58,430 nt of DNA, from the NCBI GenBank assembly GCA_934177485.1, contig CAKPPF010000008.1, forward strand, positions 1-58,430. The letters run 5' to 3'. The notes beneath the pieces were generated by a model. It worked only from the letters and a program-made list of their open reading frames with translations. It did not search any database and was not told the DNA's origin. This DNA comes from an uncultured Clostridia bacterium (GTDB lineage Bacteria; Bacillota; Clostridia; TANB77; CAG-508). The first letter of the stretch is position 1. Each line of letters begins with the position of its first letter. Below are positions 1 to 6,191 of this stretch, in pieces. Made by a program: the position numbers and the translations under genes.

Positions 1-29
1 AAATAGTTTTTTCTCTTAAATCCAAACAT
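1..29 (-). CDS. Start of a gene running off the left edge (partial)
   Basis: On the minus strand an ATG (27-29) follows a good AAGGAG (40-45) with a 10-base gap, and the first ten codons read MFGFKRKNYF before the window ends. A TATAAT-like hexamer lies at 52-57 on the same strand. The short basic, aromatic N-terminus resembles the MGLFDKFKK leaders of the next genes, so this may be another member of that set. Only ten codons are visible, so no function can be given. Confidence 0.4.
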
Positions 30-323
30 ATTTATCATTCTCCTTAAATAAATTATACACTATTTTTTAAAATATTGCTACATTTCGGCAAAAAGATGTT
101 ATAATTATTTTAGTGATTAGTTGTTTATCAACTTTTACTATTAGGAGTTTCAAATAACCTTTGTTATTGCTCCATGAGTATTAATTAAAATCCAAGTTTT
201 GGATATACAATAAAAATGTTGAATTGATCTTGGATAAATCATGTTAGTGATAAAATCTGCCGATTTAGTGGTATAATTATAGGTAGATGAAATAGTATCT
301 CTTGTTTGAAAGGAAAATTGATT
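30..323. other. Divergent intergenic region with weak promoter candidates
   Basis: About 290 bases lie between the two divergent genes. Candidate -10 hexamers are TATAAT at 272-277 (plus strand) and TATAAT at 52-57 (minus strand). Neither has a convincing -35 box at the usual distance. The plus gene's ribosome site AGGA is at 311-314. I see no RNA gene, repeat or further coding frame here. Confidence 0.35.
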
Positions 324-854
324 ATGGGATTATTTGATAAATTTAGGAAGAATAATAAGGACTTATTAATCGTTGAAGATAATGTTTTTGGCAGTTTGCA
401 ATGGGATGATAATAATTTTATTGGAAAAGTAAAAATTAATATTTTTAATTCAAATAATTTAGTAAATATATTTATTAATACTAAAGAGAAGAAAATAGAT
501 GATATTCAATACAAAACATTTGAATTATTAAAAAAAAATTTAGAATTTATACAAAATGATATTCTTGATAAATTAATTAAATACTATAATAATATAAAAT
601 TTTCTTATGGACCAGAAGATGATGATGAGATGAAAGCATGGTGGCCGGATATTAATTCAAGAGAAGATATGATTTCAAAGATACATATTGATAAAATTGT
701 AATACAAGAAAGTCATTTACATCATAACGAAAGATGTATTTATGTTTTATTCAATCGTGATTGGGGTGGACCTGATATGGATGATAATGGTGTTGCAGTT
801 GAAATTATTAATGAAAAAGTCAATAATGTAGGATACAAAGATATTGCATATTAA
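324..854 (+). CDS. Immunity-like protein, DUF6985-type
   Basis: Protein of 176 residues. The start is set at ATG 324, nine bases after AGGA (311-314); an in-frame TTG at 306 lies upstream of the ribosome site and is unlikely. It opens with the leader MGLFDKFRKNNK shared with its neighbours. The body has the features I associate with DUF6985: an FGSLQW strand near the front, a central acidic helix, a late VLFNRDWGGPDMDDNG segment and the ending VGYKDI. Proteins of this type often sit in polymorphic-toxin immunity clusters, which fits the neighbours, but no toxin is visible here. There is no signal peptide or membrane segment, so it is probably cytoplasmic. The family call is by recall of motif order and is moderately secure; the immunity role is inference. 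Confidence 0.6.
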   Translation: MGLFDKFRKNNKDLLIVEDNVFGSLQWDDNNFIGKVKINIFNSNNLVNIFINTKEKKIDDIQYKTFELLKKNLEFIQNDILDKLIKYYNNIKFSYGPEDDDEMKAWWPDINSREDMISKIHIDKIVIQESHLHHNERCIYVLFNRDWGGPDMDDNGVAVEIINEKVNNVGYKDIAY

Positions 855-885
855 ATTATTTTTAAAATAAATAAGGAGAATGATT

Positions 886-1416
886 ATGGGATTATTTGAT
901 ATGTTTAAGAAAAATAAAAAAGAAAAAGTTAAAGAAATTGTTTCACAGGTCAAAGAAGATAATACAAAACCTGATGTTGATAATCAAACAAAAGATTCAA
1001 AAATTAATATGACAAAAGACGAAATAATTGCAAAATTAAGGAATTTAGCTAAGCCAAATGAAGATTTTATTATCAGTGATAATGTTTTAAATGCAATGAA
1101 TAACTATGCTGATAAATCTGAATTAGTTGAACCTATTATAAAAGTTATTTCAGAAAATCCATTAACTGATTTCGGCTTACCTGGTGAATTAGTTCATTTT
1201 GTTGAAAAATATTCTAAACAAGATTATGAAGAAATTTTAATTAAATATGTAAGCAAGATGCCAACATATCATAATATATTTATGCTTCATAGGTGCTACA
1301 ATGACTTTAAAAATCCTTTTCACGAAGAAATTGTAAAAACTATAAGTAATATTAAAGATAATAAAAATACTTCTGATGAAATAAAAAAATGCATTGATGA
1401 ATTTGATTGGAATTAA
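886..1416 (+). CDS. Immunity-like protein with MGLFD leader
   Basis: Protein of 176 residues. ATG 886 is preferred over the in-frame ATG 880 because AAGGAG (873-878) abuts the latter. It lies 31 bases after the previous gene and is probably co-transcribed. Residues 1-12 are the shared leader (MGLFDMFKKNKK). Residues about 18-38 are a linker (VSQVKEDNTKPDVDNQTKDS) nearly the same as in the SUKH gene at 1706-2254. The body, from about residue 45, is predicted helical with a FGLPGELVHFVEK segment and a MLHRCYND segment, a pattern seen in uncharacterised orphan immunity proteins. I cannot name a family. It has no membrane segment. Confidence 0.55.
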   Translation: MGLFDMFKKNKKEKVKEIVSQVKEDNTKPDVDNQTKDSKINMTKDEIIAKLRNLAKPNEDFIISDNVLNAMNNYADKSELVEPIIKVISENPLTDFGLPGELVHFVEKYSKQDYEEILIKYVSKMPTYHNIFMLHRCYNDFKNPFHEEIVKTISNIKDNKNTSDEIKKCIDEFDWN

Positions 1417-1424
1417 ATAAAAAA

Positions 1425-1463
1425 ATTAAATAGAAATATAACTAATTTTTTTATGGAAGAAAG
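1425..1463 (+). repeat. Shared 3' sequence, copy A (GAAATATAACTA + T-run)
   Basis: Directly after the stop codon at 1416 comes ATTAAATAGAAATATAACTA followed by a T-run and ATGGAAG. The core GAAATATAACTA(A/G)TTTTTT recurs downstream of two minus-strand genes, at 1637-1661 and 35121-35153. Copies B and C can form a TTAGTT/AACTAR hairpin before the T-run, so they look like terminators. In copy A the left arm is degraded. One frame of all copies reads NIT(N/S)F(L/F), so a decayed coding origin is also possible. Confidence 0.45.
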
Positions 1464-1495
1464 AGGTGATTTTTATAATAGTAATATTATTTTTA

Positions 1496-1651
1496 TTAAA
1501 CTCCGTCTCCATTGACAAACTTAAAATCATTATCAATTTTGTTCCATATCATATCATATTTTTTATCATTAATTATTTTCAAACTAATTTCTCCTTCTAA
1601 ACAAGAAATATAACTTTCATCTATTTTTTCTTCTAAAAAATTAGTTATATT
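1496..1651 (-). pseudogene. Coding remnant without start codon
   Basis: The minus strand reads open for 51 codons (beginning NITNFLEEKIDESY, ending KFVNGDGV, then TAA at 1496-1498) after an in-frame TGA at 1652-1654. No start codon with a ribosome site exists at its head. The composition (charged, then a Trp and an ordered ending) looks protein-like, so I read it as the 3' remnant of a lost gene of the island. Its last codons coincide with a repeat motif also found near 4447-4471. Chance openness in AT-rich DNA cannot be excluded. Confidence 0.35.
1498..1522. repeat. CCGTC(T/C)CCATTGACA motif, copy 1
   Basis: The motif ACTCCGTCTCCATTGACA recurs as ACTCCGTCCCCATTGACA at 4447-4471, and a related inverted pair stands at 29234-29285. 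Motifs of the GTCAATGGGGACGG kind are known to me as scattered palindromic repeats of Clostridia, often linked with REP-associated tyrosine transposases. No such transposase gene lies in this window. Confidence 0.45.
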
Positions 1652-1661
1652 TCAAACTAAT
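1637..1661 (-). terminator. Terminator-like repeat, copy B, after the SUKH gene
   Basis: On the minus strand ATTAGTTTGAAATATAACTA is followed by ATTTTTTAG. TTAGTT pairs with AACTAA across a short loop and the T-run follows, so it can end transcription of the gene stopping at 1706. It matches copy C after the gene at 35161 almost base for base. It overlaps the coding remnant 1496-1651, so the terminator role is tentative. Confidence 0.4.
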
Positions 1662-1705
1662 CTTTAACATTTTAAACTTATATATTTTTATTTTAATGTT
1701 CTAGT

Positions 1706-2254
1706 CTAAAGTGGTCTTTCATTATTTTCAAGTTTTTTAATTAATTCATCAAAAGAATTACAAATAACTCGATCAAAATAAAAGATTTTTCCTAAATTAT
1801 CAGGTTGTGTACCAATCCAAAAAAACATATCTTCAGAATATTCCATAATAGCAAATCCTTTATCTTTTATACTATTATAAAATTCTTCATCTGGTATCCA
1901 GCAATAATCTCCAGCAACATTTCTAAAATCAATTATTTCATTAGGAGATAAAAGTCTTTGGGGTCTATTTTCATTTTTGCCAATAAATCCATATCCTTGT
2001 TCAATCCAAAACTTTTTAAGTTCATTTGGAATTTTACATACTTGTTCTTCAAATAAATTTATTTCTTCGCTATCAACACCATCGGTTGTAAGGTAATTTT
2101 TCCCTTTTTGTAAATACTTTTTTCTTTTAACTTCTGTTTGATTATCAGCATCAAGTTTTGTATTATCTTCTTTAACTTGAGAAACTGTTGGTTTAATTTC
2201 TTCTTGTTTTTTTTCTTCTTGTTTTTTTTTCTTAAATATATCAAATAATACCAT
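1706..2254 (-). CDS. SUKH/SMI1-KNR4 family immunity protein with MGLFD-type leader
   Basis: Protein of 182 residues, started at ATG 2254 behind AGGAGG. Residues 1-12 (MVLFDIFKKKKQ) are the shared leader and about 22-45 (TVSQVKEDNTKLDADNQTE) the linker shared with the gene at 886. The C-terminal ~120 residues show SUKH/SMI1 features: a helix ending in IPNELKKFWIEQGYG, LLSPNEIIDFR, a FAIMEYSEDMFFWIG strand pair, and the terminal FDELIKKLENN helix. SUKH proteins neutralise varied nuclease and deaminase toxins in polymorphic-toxin systems. No cognate toxin is present, so it is an orphan immunity gene by inference. It lies 18 bases after the preceding minus-strand gene and is likely co-transcribed. 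Confidence 0.75.
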   Translation of the reverse strand: MVLFDIFKKKKQEEKKQEEIKPTVSQVKEDNTKLDADNQTEVKRKKYLQKGKNYLTTDGVDSEEINLFEEQVCKIPNELKKFWIEQGYGFIGKNENRPQRLLSPNEIIDFRNVAGDYCWIPDEEFYNSIKDKGFAIMEYSEDMFFWIGTQPDNLGKIFYFDRVICNSFDELIKKLENNERPL

Positions 2255-2272
2255 AATCAATCCTCCTTTCAA

Positions 2273-2680
2273 TTACTTTCTATTAATTATAATTCCTGAT
2301 AAATCACTTCTTAATTTTTTGTTTCTTCTTATGTTTTCATTTATTATTTTATCTTTAATTTCGAAAAGCCAGGTAGTATATTCATCATTTTTTTCTAATT
2401 CTTTTTCATACCAGTTATCATCTTTAAAATAAATGTAATTTCCTTCTTTAAGTTTAAAAAAATCTTTATTATTTTCATTTAAGATTTCTTCTAATCCAAT
2501 AACCATTACAGATTTTAAATCTAATTTCTTTTCACATTGAGAACAAAAGCATTCATAATCACCATTTAGTTTATGTGAAAAATAAGTTGCATTATTTCCA
2601 TCTTCAATAATATGTCTACAGGTAAATAATACATTGTTAATACAAGCATTAGTTTTTTTAAATTTATCAAATAATCCCAT
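2273..2680 (-). CDS. Small Cys-containing protein with MGLFD leader
   Basis: Protein of 135 residues. ATG 2680 is chosen over the in-frame ATG 2686, which touches the ribosome site AGGAGG. It opens MGLFDKFKKTN like its neighbours. The body contains C-x2-HI, a FSHKLNGDYECFCSQC segment with paired cysteines, and a GLEEIL helix. The order C..HI...SH..dG.w.C suggests a compact domain that may bind zinc through Cys/His. I do not recognise a named family. It sits between two other leader-bearing genes (gaps of 2 and 18 bases), so it is probably part of the same orphan-immunity operon. Confidence 0.5.
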   Translation of the reverse strand: MGLFDKFKKTNACINNVLFTCRHIIEDGNNATYFSHKLNGDYECFCSQCEKKLDLKSVMVIGLEEILNENNKDFFKLKEGNYIYFKDDNWYEKELEKNDEYTTWLFEIKDKIINENIRRNKKLRSDLSGIIINRK

Positions 2681-2682
2681 AA

Positions 2683-3078
2683 TCAATCCTCCTTTTCATC
2701 TGGCCATTTATCATTATTACATCTACAAATAAAATCAAAATGCATACTTTCAAATTCATTATTATATATAGGCACTGAATCGATTTTTATATCCATTTTA
2801 TTTATATCCATTAAATTATCAATATATGCTAGTGTATCATGTATGCCACCAATCCTTGAATCATTTAACATATCAGCTAGAATTTCACGTTGATTATCAG
2901 ATAGTTCAGATAAAAATTTATTTATTTTTTTATTATTGTCTGTCTCAGGATATGATTTATTTTTAACCCATTTTGATTTTACATCGTTTTTTTGAAGAAC
3001 TAAACCATCAATAAATTCTTTGTATTTTATTATAGATTTAGTCTTATCAATAGTATTATTTTTACTAAATAATCTCAT
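2683..3078 (-). CDS. Immunity-like protein, DUF6547-type
   Basis: Protein of 131 residues from ATG 3078, seven bases after AAAGGAG. Its opening MRLFSKNN is a diverged form of the island leader, and the bases around the start are conserved with the other copies. The body carries LSDNQREILADMLND, then GIHDTLAYI, and ends with a D-x-I-C-R-C and KWPD stretch. This is the order I associate with DUF6547, small proteins often found beside SUKH genes. It is the first gene of a three-gene minus-strand run (3078 to 1706). Function is unknown; immunity is inferred from context only. Confidence 0.5.
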   Translation of the reverse strand: MRLFSKNNTIDKTKSIIKYKEFIDGLVLQKNDVKSKWVKNKSYPETDNNKKINKFLSELSDNQREILADMLNDSRIGGIHDTLAYIDNLMDINKMDIKIDSVPIYNNEFESMHFDFICRCNNDKWPDEKED

Positions 3079-3209
3079 AATTAATTCTCCTTTCAACCTA
3101 GAAATATTATCTTCATCTACTCATAATTATACCACAAAAGAAGAATATGATAAAGTTCTTTCATATTTTAAATCAATTTTACAAGTGCAAAATAAGAATT
3201 CAATTATCT

Positions 3210-4235
3210 TTATATTCGGTAATTCATTTTTCTGCTTTCAATAGTACTCTTATAAGTATCATTAACGAATTTGTCCCCTAGTTCATTGACACCTATACCA
3301 TTTATATTATTATGACCTCTTCTTAGAATTATTTTGTGTTGAGCATCAATTCCTAAACTTTGTAATATTTGAATTGATTTTTTTGCTCTGGAAAACATTT
3401 CTGTTCCTAAAATACTTCTTTGATATTTCCCAACTTCTGTTGGCACACTTCTATCAAAATAACTCATATCATGCATAGGAGCAGGTTGACCAGAATCATC
3501 AAACCTTGAGTCTGATTTGTTTTGTGTTTCAAGTTCTCCAACATAATATCTAAACTTAATTTTTGAATAGCTTTCTAAATCAAATTTCTTACCTGTTAAA
3601 GATTCATAATCAGCTATTCCTAATGGATAGGCTAATTTTTCTGTTGGAATAGGAATACTACCACTTGCACCACCTATACAAGCAGTTTCAACAATATCTG
3701 GATGTAATAAAGCAAATCGTTGGGCAAAAACTCCAGAGCTTGAATATCCATTTAAAAATATTCTATCCTTCACAAGTAATCTTTTTTCTTTTTCTAAAAT
3801 TTTTTTTGATTTACCAATAATTCTAACCACTTGCTCATCTATTCTATAATTTCTATCGTCACTAGAAAGACTAAAACATGCTTGGGATAATTGTTGCAAA
3901 TATGGATAATCTTTATAGCTTGGTATTAATGGAACAACAATCGGGCTTGGCAAATTTCTTGTTAATTGAGCTAATTTTATTACTGTTTCAGATCCTTGCT
4001 CTAAAATATTTTGTAAATTTTCACTTTCTAAGTTATTAGATTCTACTACAAGTTGGCTATTTGTATTTTCTGATAACGGAATAGCAAGAATACTTGGAAT
4101 ATTAATATCTATATCCATATTGGCAGCTAAAAATTTTATTTTATAAGGAATTCCATTAATTTTATATTCAAAATCTACATCTCTACCATGTTCTAATTCT
4201 TTGGATACATATCTCATAAACTCATCTTTATTCAT
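3210..4235 (-). CDS. Alpha/beta-hydrolase (esterase-like)
   Basis: Protein of 341 residues with no signal peptide. The nucleophile elbow GYSSSG (GxSxG) stands near residue 167 after the strand DRIFLN. A late H-x-N segment (RRGHNNI) near residue 312 is a plausible catalytic His. The conserved acidic residue is probably in the middle third. The N-terminal ~80 residues look like a separate strand-rich segment before the hydrolase core. Substrate is unknown. It stands alone, upstream of the immunity run and after a gap; it does not carry the MGLFD leader, so it need not belong to that family. Confidence 0.6.
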   Translation of the reverse strand: MNKDEFMRYVSKELEHGRDVDFEYKINGIPYKIKFLAANMDIDINIPSILAIPLSENTNSQLVVESNNLESENLQNILEQGSETVIKLAQLTRNLPSPIVVPLIPSYKDYPYLQQLSQACFSLSSDDRNYRIDEQVVRIIGKSKKILEKEKRLLVKDRIFLNGYSSSGVFAQRFALLHPDIVETACIGGASGSIPIPTEKLAYPLGIADYESLTGKKFDLESYSKIKFRYYVGELETQNKSDSRFDDSGQPAPMHDMSYFDRSVPTEVGKYQRSILGTEMFSRAKKSIQILQSLGIDAQHKIILRRGHNNINGIGVNELGDKFVNDTYKSTIESRKMNYRI

Positions 4236-4446
4236 ATTTCACTCCTAGTACATTTATTATCAATTAAATTCTTCATTTACTTTTCTATTTATATTATTTT
4301 TTAATCATTGTCAATAATTTGATTAAAATTTGTATCTAAATATAACCAATTTCTTAAAATAAATTGTTTTTAATTTCAATCAGATTATATTATTTTTAAA
4401 ACTTTGTCGAAATTTCTTATATATTTTGATTTTTTTAGTTGTCAAA

Positions 4447-4471
4447 AAACTCCGTCCCCATTGACATACTT
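4447..4471. repeat. CCGTC(T/C)CCATTGACA motif, copy 2
   Basis: ACTCCGTCCCCATTGACATA differs from copy 1 (1498-1522) at few positions. Here TTGTCAAAAA precedes it, so TTGTCAA and TTGACA stand close together as in copy 3 (29234-29285), where TGACAAC lies between the arms. Confidence 0.45.
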
Positions 4472-4578
4472 TTTTCGGTTTTTTATTAAAAATTATACAA
4501 TTATTTTTAATATGTTATTCTTTAACACTTTGCATCTAAATATATTACATGAAATTTTAATATTTGTTTTAAAATGTA

Positions 4579-4608
4579 TTGACAAATATTATTATTATAT
4601 GTTAAGAT
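4579..4608 (+). promoter_or_regulatory. Promoter of tRNA-Leu
   Basis: TTGACA (4579-4584), an 18-base spacer and TAAGAT (4603-4608) lie 19 bases before the mature tRNA 5' end, which fits a housekeeping sigma promoter. Confidence 0.55.
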
Positions 4609-4627
4609 AATTATTGTTATCAAATAT

Positions 4628-4711
4628 GCGGATGTGGCGGAACTGGCAGACGCGCTGGTCTTAGGAACCAGTGCCAAAAGCGTGGAGGTTCGAGTCCTCT
4701 CATCCGCACCA
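4628..4711 (+). tRNA. tRNA-Leu (UAG)
   Basis: Acceptor arm GCGGATG pairs with CATCCGC, discriminator A, and CCA is encoded (4709-4711). The anticodon stem CTGGT/ACCAG encloses CTTAGGA with anticodon TAG, reading CUA/CUN leucine codons. The long variable arm (TGCCAAAAGCG) is typical of tRNA-Leu, and GGTTCGAGTCC gives the T-loop. Its 3' side borders the decayed transposon at 4.8-6.1 kb, but I see no duplicated tRNA 3' end that would mark an attachment site. Confidence 0.95.
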
Positions 4712-4787
4712 AAGGTGGATTTACTCGAACTCGTAAAAAGCATTGCTATAAGCGAGTTCAAAAAGATCCAAAAAGAATATCATTAAA

Positions 4788-4815
4788 AAGTCGATTTACT
4801 TCGGCTTATTTTTTT
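4788..4815 (+). terminator. Terminator after tRNA-Leu, before the 90-residue gene
   Basis: AAGTCGA (4788-4794) pairs with TTCGGCTT (4800-4807) and a seven-T run follows (4809-4815). A second hairpin without a T-run, GAACTCG/CGAGTTC, lies at 4727-4759. Confidence 0.6.
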
Positions 4816-4892
4816 GCTCTTTTTTCGGCACGATAATCCCACAAAAAAGCAAAAATAGCCTCAAACTATTGAAAAAAGGAGGTTTATGTGAT

Positions 4893-5165
4893 ATGATTTC
4901 TACGATTGAAAGAGAAATAACTATGGAAAATGAATTACGTTCAAAAATCAAATGGGCTTGCACTTTTAGTAATTGTGAACCAAAGATAAGAAACGGTAAT
5001 TTGAGAAGACTTGAAAAGTTTAATATTGCTTATGTAGAACCACATAAGGTTGAAATTAAAGGTAAAACATATTTATTCTTTAATTATCACGATTATTTCT
5101 ACATAAATGATTTAACTAATCAATATCCACTCTCAAGTTTAAGAGAATTTATCAAGGCTAACTGA
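4893..5165 (+). CDS. 90-residue protein upstream of a serine recombinase (copy 1)
   Basis: Start ATG 4893, ten bases after AAAGGAGG (4876-4882 region). The protein is 90 residues with no membrane segment. It aligns along its length with the 90-residue protein at 33931-34203: both have a basic front (LRSKIK / LKRKIG), a PxIxNG turn, and NxAYVxPHxxxIKxxxYLxF in the middle. In both places the next gene is a relic of a large serine recombinase, so the two likely belong to one mobile-element module. I do not recognise a named family. A small DNA-binding accessory of the recombinase is possible but unproven. Confidence 0.65.
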   Translation: MISTIEREITMENELRSKIKWACTFSNCEPKIRNGNLRRLEKFNIAYVEPHKVEIKGKTYLFFNYHDYFYINDLTNQYPLSSLREFIKAN

Positions 5166-5202
5166 TACTAAAAGTTATTTTTGTTTTTGTAAAGTATAAC
5201 GT

Positions 5203-5247
5203 AAAAAAGGTGTTAGTTAGCAAATAAGCTAGTCTAACGCCTTTTTT
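5203..5247 (+). terminator. Terminator between the 90-residue gene and the recombinase
   Basis: AAAAAAGGTGTTAG (5203-5216) pairs with CTAACGCCTTTTTT (5234-5247) with G-U pairing, ending in a T-run. It lies only nine bases ahead of the recombinase ribosome site (ATGGAGG), so it may also limit read-through into the recombinase. Confidence 0.7.
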
Positions 5248-5269
5248 GTTAGAGAATGGAGGTTATTTG

Positions 5270-5407
5270 ATGGAATATAATGAACAAAATAACACTGAAA
5301 AAAAGAATGTTGCAGGAATTTATATTCGTGTAAGTACGGAGGATCAAGTAAGAGAAGGATTTAGTTTAGGAGAGCAAAAAGAAAAACTTGAAACACTTTC
5401 AAAATAG
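5270..5407 (+). pseudogene. Large serine recombinase, N-terminal fragment (TnpX-type)
   Basis: ATG 5270 behind ATGGAGG encodes 45 residues that include GIYIRVSTEDQ, the start of the resolvase/invertase catalytic domain with its nucleophile Ser, then SLGEQKEKLE, and stop at TAG 5405. Intact TnpX-type recombinases exceed 500 residues, so over 90% is missing. Reading is lost about where the family continues with a cysteine/Y-rich helix, and the following bases fall into an unrelated frame. With the TnpV gene downstream it marks a decayed Tn4451-like transposon. Confidence 0.85.
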
Positions 5408-5579
5408 AATTAACTACGACAAAGACGAAAACTACAAAATTGTAAGTGATGACTTATATAGAAACGGAATTTTTAGTGATGATGATTATGAAATTGCAAA
5501 CAACCTTAATAAAAGGGTTGAACTTAAAGAAGATGCGGACATTTGCAAAAGAGCTAGAAATAAAAATGACGCAAGATAA
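5388..5579 (+). pseudogene. Fragment downstream of the recombinase break
   Basis: An open frame begins inside the recombinase fragment (no proper start or ribosome site) and codes for about 58 residues (NRINYDKDENYKIVSDDLYR and on, ending RARNKNDAR). The sequence is charged and helical-looking and does not resemble the recombinase. It may be the 3' end of another transposon gene brought next to the recombinase by deletion. It stops 21 bases before tnpV. Confidence 0.4.
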
Positions 5580-5600
5580 AATTTGAAAGGAGATTGAATT

Positions 5601-6062
5601 ATGGAAGAATTAAAAAATGAATTATATGATAAAGATAACGGATTTTGGTATAAGAGAGATGGCGATTACTTTTATCCAGAATACTATTTAGTAAAAGGAT
5701 TATCTCTTGAAGAAGCTACTAAACTAAAAGAACAAAAAGCTAAAGAAGATGTTGAAAATAATGAAGAATGTTATGAAAATGAAATTTTAGGCAAATATGG
5801 TAGAGCAAGGTTAAATTATATTAAAGCTCATAATCAAGGCTTATATGCCGAATTATTGATGAATGGTACACTACGTAATCACCTATTTGAAATAGATAAA
5901 ATAGCAACTGAAAGAGTTAATAGAATTATTAAGTCAATGGCTGAACGAGAAAATACAGACGAAGAATTAAAACAAACAAATCAGTTACTGTGGGTTGGCT
6001 TAATGAACAACTATAAGAAATGTGCTGAGGAAACAGTTTACAATGAAATAATTTTTTCTTAA
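5601..6062 (+). CDS. tnpV: TnpV-type transposon-encoded protein
   Basis: Protein of 153 residues with AAAGGAGA before ATG 5601. The second half matches the TnpV pattern: GKYGRARLNYIKAHNQGLYA, then LLMNGTLRNHLFEID, ATERV, a MAERE helix and the ending WVGLMNNYKKCAEE. TnpV is a small accessory protein of Tn4451/Tn4453-family elements, coded next to the TnpX serine recombinase; its role is not established. The first ~50 residues, with FWYKRDGDYFYPEYYLV, are also usual for the family. The gene looks intact although its recombinase is broken. Confidence 0.8.
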   Translation: MEELKNELYDKDNGFWYKRDGDYFYPEYYLVKGLSLEEATKLKEQKAKEDVENNEECYENEILGKYGRARLNYIKAHNQGLYAELLMNGTLRNHLFEIDKIATERVNRIIKSMAERENTDEELKQTNQLLWVGLMNNYKKCAEETVYNEIIFS

Positions 6063-6191
6063 ACAAATTACAAATTTTCTCTAAAAGTATTGTCTTTATG
6101 GAGATAGTTGTGATAGAATTTTTTAAAAGATATAGTAAGTTATCGCTTACTTTAATATATGTTTATTAGTAGTAATAGGAGAACAAATTAT

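Larger units (their letters stand above)
4236..4627. other. Intergenic region before tRNA-Leu
   Basis: About 390 AT-rich bases. It holds the second CCGTCCCCATTGACA motif (4447-4471) and the tRNA promoter (4579-4608). No convincing coding frame was found on either strand. Confidence 0.5.

Noticed and set aside
4522..4761. Minus-strand open frame containing ADERTRTSTLLALVPKT
   Set aside because: It is the reverse of the tRNA-Leu gene, a well-known false protein; no ribosome site.
4711..4868. Attachment site: duplicated 3' end of tRNA-Leu after the transposon relic
   Set aside because: No second copy of the tRNA 3' end (TTCGAGTCCTCTCATCCGC) was found downstream, and Tn4451-type elements do not usually target tRNA genes.
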